Position numbers and translations under genes: made by a program. The notes under the pieces were generated by a model. The model saw only the letters and a list, made by a program, of their open reading frames with translations, was not told where the DNA came from and did not search any database. From contig CAMPJF010000049.1 in the NCBI GenBank assembly GCA_946886725.1, forward strand, positions 1 through 8,095: DNA of 8,095 nt, in the 5' to 3' direction. Each line of letters begins with the position of its first letter. Within the stretch, counting starts at the first letter, position 1. Of this stretch, positions 5,894 through 8,095 are shown piece after piece. Source of the stretch: an uncultured Candidatus Saccharibacteria bacterium (lineage in GTDB: Bacteria; Patescibacteria; Saccharimonadia; Saccharimonadales; UBA6022).

Positions 5894-5928
5894 AACATCC
5901 CTTTTATCGCTACCGGGGGTGTTTTTTT
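5894..5928 (+). terminator. Rho-independent terminator of the tRNA-Lys unit
   Basis: AACATCCC (5894-5901) pairs with GGGGTGTT (5916-5923) as an 8-base stem with one G-U pair and a 14-base loop. It runs into a T tract at 5922-5928. The stem starts 4 bases after the encoded CCA. It separates the tRNA unit from the pilin gene, whose own promoter follows about 26 bases later. Confidence 0.85.
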
Positions 5929-5953
5929 AATGGGAGAAATCATAAATCGCTCA

Positions 5954-5962
5954 TGCTATACT
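5954..5962 (+). promoter_or_regulatory. Extended -10 promoter of the pilin gene
   Basis: TGC (5954-5956) precedes TATACT (5957-5962). No convincing -35 lies upstream. The expected transcription start near 5969 is only about 5 bases before ATG 5974, and no Shine-Dalgarno fits in that space, so the pilin message would be essentially leaderless. Confidence 0.6.
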
Positions 5963-5973
5963 AAACATAAGAA

Positions 5974-6480
5974 ATGTTTCAAAAACAAAAAGGTTTTACT
6001 ATTGTTGAGCTGCTGATCGTCATCGTCGTGATTGGCATTTTAGCTGCCATTTCGATCGTTGCATATAATGGCATTCAGCAGCGAGCTCGCAATACCCAGG
6101 TAATTACTGGCGTCGAGACCTATAACAAAGCACTACGCAGTTATCATGCAATCAACTCGGCCTACCCGACTGCTGGAGGCTGCCTGGGTGCGGGCTATCC
6201 GGCTGATCAATGTTGGCAAGGTGATAGCGGAACACATTATACAAACAGCACGCTTGATAGTAATTTAGCAACAGTAATTCAGTCTAAGCCAACACTCGCA
6301 ACAAGTCTATTTTCGATTGGGATTACAAATAATATGCGGGCTGGCGCACTGTATTCGACTAATACCTCGCCCCGAATTGTCTATTATCTAAAAGGCACGA
6401 ATCAGTCATGTGGTATCGCCGGTGCAACTGGTGGCAACGAAGGTAATGTCGTGACACAGTGCGTATTAATACTACCGTAG
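5974..6480 (+). CDS. Type IV pilin / pseudopilin (PilA-like major or minor subunit)
   Basis: The 168-residue precursor starts MFQKQKGFTIVELL, a textbook class III prepilin signal. A short basic leader is cut after G7 by prepilin peptidase (PilD), giving N-methylated F8 as the mature first residue and E12 as the conserved Glu+5. Residues 8-30 form the hydrophobic helix that anchors the subunit in the membrane and packs the pilus core. The globular part carries four cysteines, C70/C80 and C146/C163, suggesting two disulphides outside the membrane, including a C-terminal D-region loop. The N-terminal stem continues as an amphipathic helix through about residue 55 (ARNTQVITGVETYNKALRSYHAI). No pilus assembly genes are in the window. 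The next gene is comEC, so a role in DNA uptake or host attachment fits. ATG 5974 is the only start that keeps the leader peptide; there is no ribosome-binding site. Confidence 0.93.
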   Translation: MFQKQKGFTIVELLIVIVVIGILAAISIVAYNGIQQRARNTQVITGVETYNKALRSYHAINSAYPTAGGCLGAGYPADQCWQGDSGTHYTNSTLDSNLATVIQSKPTLATSLFSIGITNNMRAGALYSTNTSPRIVYYLKGTNQSCGIAGATGGNEGNVVTQCVLILP

Positions 6481-6506
6481 TAATTATTCATTGACCGGTG
6501 GTTATA

Positions 6507-6515
6507 TGTCATACT
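6507..6515 (+). promoter_or_regulatory. Possible extended -10 promoter for comEC
   Basis: TGT (6507-6509) precedes CATACT (6510-6515). A TTGACC lies at 6491-6496, but the 13-base spacing is too short for a normal -35/-10 pair. Transcription would start near 6522, which coincides with the ATG I prefer for comEC. The element is weak, and read-through from the pilin promoter is equally possible because no terminator separates the genes. Confidence 0.4.
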
Positions 6516-6521
6516 GGCCAC

Positions 6522-7979
6522 ATGCATTTTTGGCAACTGCGAGCTAAAGTTCACTTATCATGGCTGATCGCCATTTTTTGCATGGGAATTATTGGTGGTG
6601 TTGTGACTTTGCCGTATGTGAAGAGTGGAACATTTGGTTCGGTTGCTTGGCTGTTGATAGCGCTCGTACTTTTGATACTGGGGGTTTGGCGGCAACGACG
6701 GTATGTGATCCCTATGATTTTTGTTGCAGGAGGATTAATCGGGCTGTGGCGCAGCGACATAACGCTCCGGCAGCTATCCCCATATCAACAGCTCATCGGT
6801 CATCAACAGACATTGCGGGGAAAAGTTAGTGAAGACGTTGATTTAGGAAAGAATGACGAGCAAGTACTGCGGCTCGATGTTATGTCCGTGGGCAATTTGC
6901 AGCTTAGCGGTAATGTTTGGGTGAGTACGACGGCGGATGCTGATGTTAAACGTGGAGATATCGTTACTGTCGAGGGGCGGCTGGCCGACGGGTTTGGTAA
7001 TTTTTCAGGGAGCATGTACCGAGCATCACTAGTTAAGTTGGAGCGGCCGCAGCCGGGTGATGTGGCGCGCCAAATACGTGATCAGTTTGCTGATAGCGTG
7101 CGTACTGCCGTCCCCGAACCACAGGCGAGTCTGGGGATCGGCTATCTGGTCGGTCAGCGGCGTGCTCTGCCGCCAGAACTGAGTGAGGCGCTGCAGATTG
7201 CGGGGCTGACGCACGTTATCGTCGCGAGCGGCTATAATTTGACCATTCTTGTTCGGTTAGCCCGAAGGGTATTTGTGAAGATATCCAAATACCTATCTGC
7301 ACTCACAGCAGGGAGCATGATTGTCGCATTCATTGCGGTCACAGGAATGAGCCCTAGTATGTCGCGCGCAGGCCTTGTGGCCGGATTAAGTTTGCTGGCG
7401 TGGTATTACGGGCGTAGGTTCCATCCGCTCGTCTTGCTGCCTTTTGTTGCCGCAATAACCTTATTAATTAACCCAAGTTTTGGATGGGGTGATCTGGGTT
7501 GGCAGCTAAGCTTCGCTGCGTTTGCTGGCGTTATGATTATCGCGCCACTTGCGCAGCGTTATTTATTTGGAAAGAAAAATCCAGGTCTATTCCGTCAAAT
7601 TTTGGGCGAGACCATTAGTGCGCAAATTGCAACATTACCTATTTTAATTTTCGCGTTCGGACAGTTTTCTAATGTCGCAATTATTGCAAATTTGCTAGTT
7701 CTTCCGCTCGTACCACTTGCGATGTTTATGACGTTCGTAACGGGGATTTTAGCGTTGGTAGCGCCAGCATTGGCCTGGTTGATCGGCATGCCAGTTAATT
7801 TGCTATTGCAGTATATGATTAGCGTTGCAAATTATATGGCGGATCTGCCATGGGCGCAATCAAGTCTTGAAATTGGATGGACGGCGGTGGTGGGTATGTA
7901 TGCAATGCTTGCATTCGCATGCCTGTATATGTCACATAAAACCAAGTATAATTTGCGCGAGAGTAATATCGTGGAATAA
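6522..7979 (+). CDS. comEC: ComEC/Rec2-type DNA-uptake channel protein, without beta-lactamase domain
   Basis: The 485-residue inner-membrane protein should pass single-stranded DNA into the cytoplasm during natural transformation. Two to three N-terminal helices (about 10-80) are followed by an OB-like external region (about 95-172, with TLRGKVSEDVD, VKRGDIVTVEGRL and ASLVKLERP). The competence domain then begins at GIGYLVGQRRALPPELSEALQIAGLTHVIVASGYNLTI (205-242), where GLTHVIVASGYN is the family's GL.H.LA.SG.. motif. PSMSRAGLVAGL (277-288) and GDLGWQLSFAAFAGV (323-337) are further conserved blocks among about eight helices. The protein ends soon after the last helix, so the metallo-beta-lactamase-like nuclease domain of Bacillus-type ComEC is absent, and none is encoded in the next 100 bases. 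The frame is open from ATG 6498. I prefer ATG 6522 (MHFWQLRAK) because it coincides with the predicted transcription start; neither has a Shine-Dalgarno. Confidence 0.9.
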   Translation: MHFWQLRAKVHLSWLIAIFCMGIIGGVVTLPYVKSGTFGSVAWLLIALVLLILGVWRQRRYVIPMIFVAGGLIGLWRSDITLRQLSPYQQLIGHQQTLRGKVSEDVDLGKNDEQVLRLDVMSVGNLQLSGNVWVSTTADADVKRGDIVTVEGRLADGFGNFSGSMYRASLVKLERPQPGDVARQIRDQFADSVRTAVPEPQASLGIGYLVGQRRALPPELSEALQIAGLTHVIVASGYNLTILVRLARRVFVKISKYLSALTAGSMIVAFIAVTGMSPSMSRAGLVAGLSLLAWYYGRRFHPLVLLPFVAAITLLINPSFGWGDLGWQLSFAAFAGVMIIAPLAQRYLFGKKNPGLFRQILGETISAQIATLPILIFAFGQFSNVAIIANLLVLPLVPLAMFMTFVTGILALVAPALAWLIGMPVNLLLQYMISVANYMADLPWAQSSLEIGWTAVVGMYAMLAFACLYMSHKTKYNLRESNIVE

Positions 7980-7980
7980 A

Positions 7981-8007
7981 CTGGTGACGAACGGTTGCTG
8001 GTGACGA
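7981..8007 (+). repeat. 10-base direct repeat upstream of yebC
   Basis: CTGGTGACGA occurs at 7981-7990 and again at 7998-8007, with 7 bases between copies and a period of 17. Extending each copy by three bases gives 12 of 13 identical. The second copy covers the candidate -35 (GTGACG, 8001-8006), which is where an operator would sit. Confidence 0.7.
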
Positions 8008-8029
8008 GCGTCTCCTTATCTGTTATAAT
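8001..8029 (+). promoter_or_regulatory. Promoter of yebC
   Basis: GTGACG (8001-8006, four of six consensus bases) is 17 bases from a perfect TATAAT (8024-8029) that carries an extended TGT at 8021-8023. Transcription near 8036 gives a short leader with GGAG (8055-8058), 8 bases before the yebC ATG. Confidence 0.8.
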
Positions 8030-8066
8030 AGGAAAAATACCCTATCTAATTAATGGAGATTCCTAT

Positions 8067-8095
8067 ATGTCAGGACACAGTAAGTGGTCAACAAT
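8067..8095 (+). CDS. yebC: YebC/PmpR family protein, N-terminal fragment cut by window end
   Basis: The first nine complete codons read MSGHSKWST, and the incomplete tenth (AT) is compatible with Ile. This is the highly conserved start of the YebC/PmpR family. Members act as DNA-binding regulators or, in recently described cases, as translation factors that relieve ribosome stalling on proline-rich stretches. The start is supported by GGAG at 8055-8058 and a strong promoter. Only the N terminus is in the window, so which YebC subgroup it belongs to cannot be judged. Confidence 0.9.

Noticed and set aside
1..8095. CRISPR array, insertion sequence or prophage genes
   Set aside because: No regularly spaced repeats, transposase, integrase or phage-like proteins were seen anywhere in the window.

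Overview
The window looks like a chromosomal stretch of a Patescibacteria/CPR bacterium, most likely Saccharibacteria (TM7)-like. This is inferred from the compact one-strand layout, the gene families (RimK-type ligases with a DUF1704-like peptidase, a minimal type IV pilin beside a ComEC without a metallo-beta-lactamase domain, YebC) and the promoter style. UGA acts as a stop (the DUF192-like gene ends in TGA), which argues against the SR1/Gracilibacteria code. No marker gene fixes the phylum, so this placement is tentative. All supported genes are on the + strand.

Region 1 (1-4596) is a protein or peptide tail-modification locus. It begins with a DUF1704-like HExxxH metallopeptidase (45-1367). 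A strong promoter at 1373-1402 then drives three tightly packed ATP-grasp genes: a RimB-type retropepsin fused to an ATP-grasp ligase (1451-2776), a stand-alone paralogous ATP-grasp (2778-3683), and a clear RimK (3685-4596). Together the locus encodes three probable amino-acid ligases and two probable peptidases, which suggests a write-and-trim system for C-terminal glutamate (or other amino acid) tails. The target is not visible here.

Region 2 (about 4602-5612) is a two-gene unit: a membrane-anchored DUF192-like protein and a polytopic membrane protein, coupled by a 4-base GTGA overlap.

Region 3 (5609-5928) is a tRNA-Lys(UUU) gene with an unusual leader. Promoter and terminator bracket one transcript. 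The leader contains an exact 27-base copy of the tRNA's upstream flank and 5' part, a 15-base segment complementary to the tRNA D-arm, and an 8-base segment complementary to its 3' end including part of CCA. I regard this and the ligase/peptidase locus as the two most unusual signals in the window.

Region 4 (5954-7979) holds DNA-uptake genes: a type IV pilin with a textbook prepilin signal, and a ComEC/Rec2 channel protein. Both appear to be transcribed from extended -10 promoters with almost no 5' UTR. Region 5 (7980-8095) is the promoter region and first codons of yebC, with a 10-base direct repeat overlapping the candidate -35.
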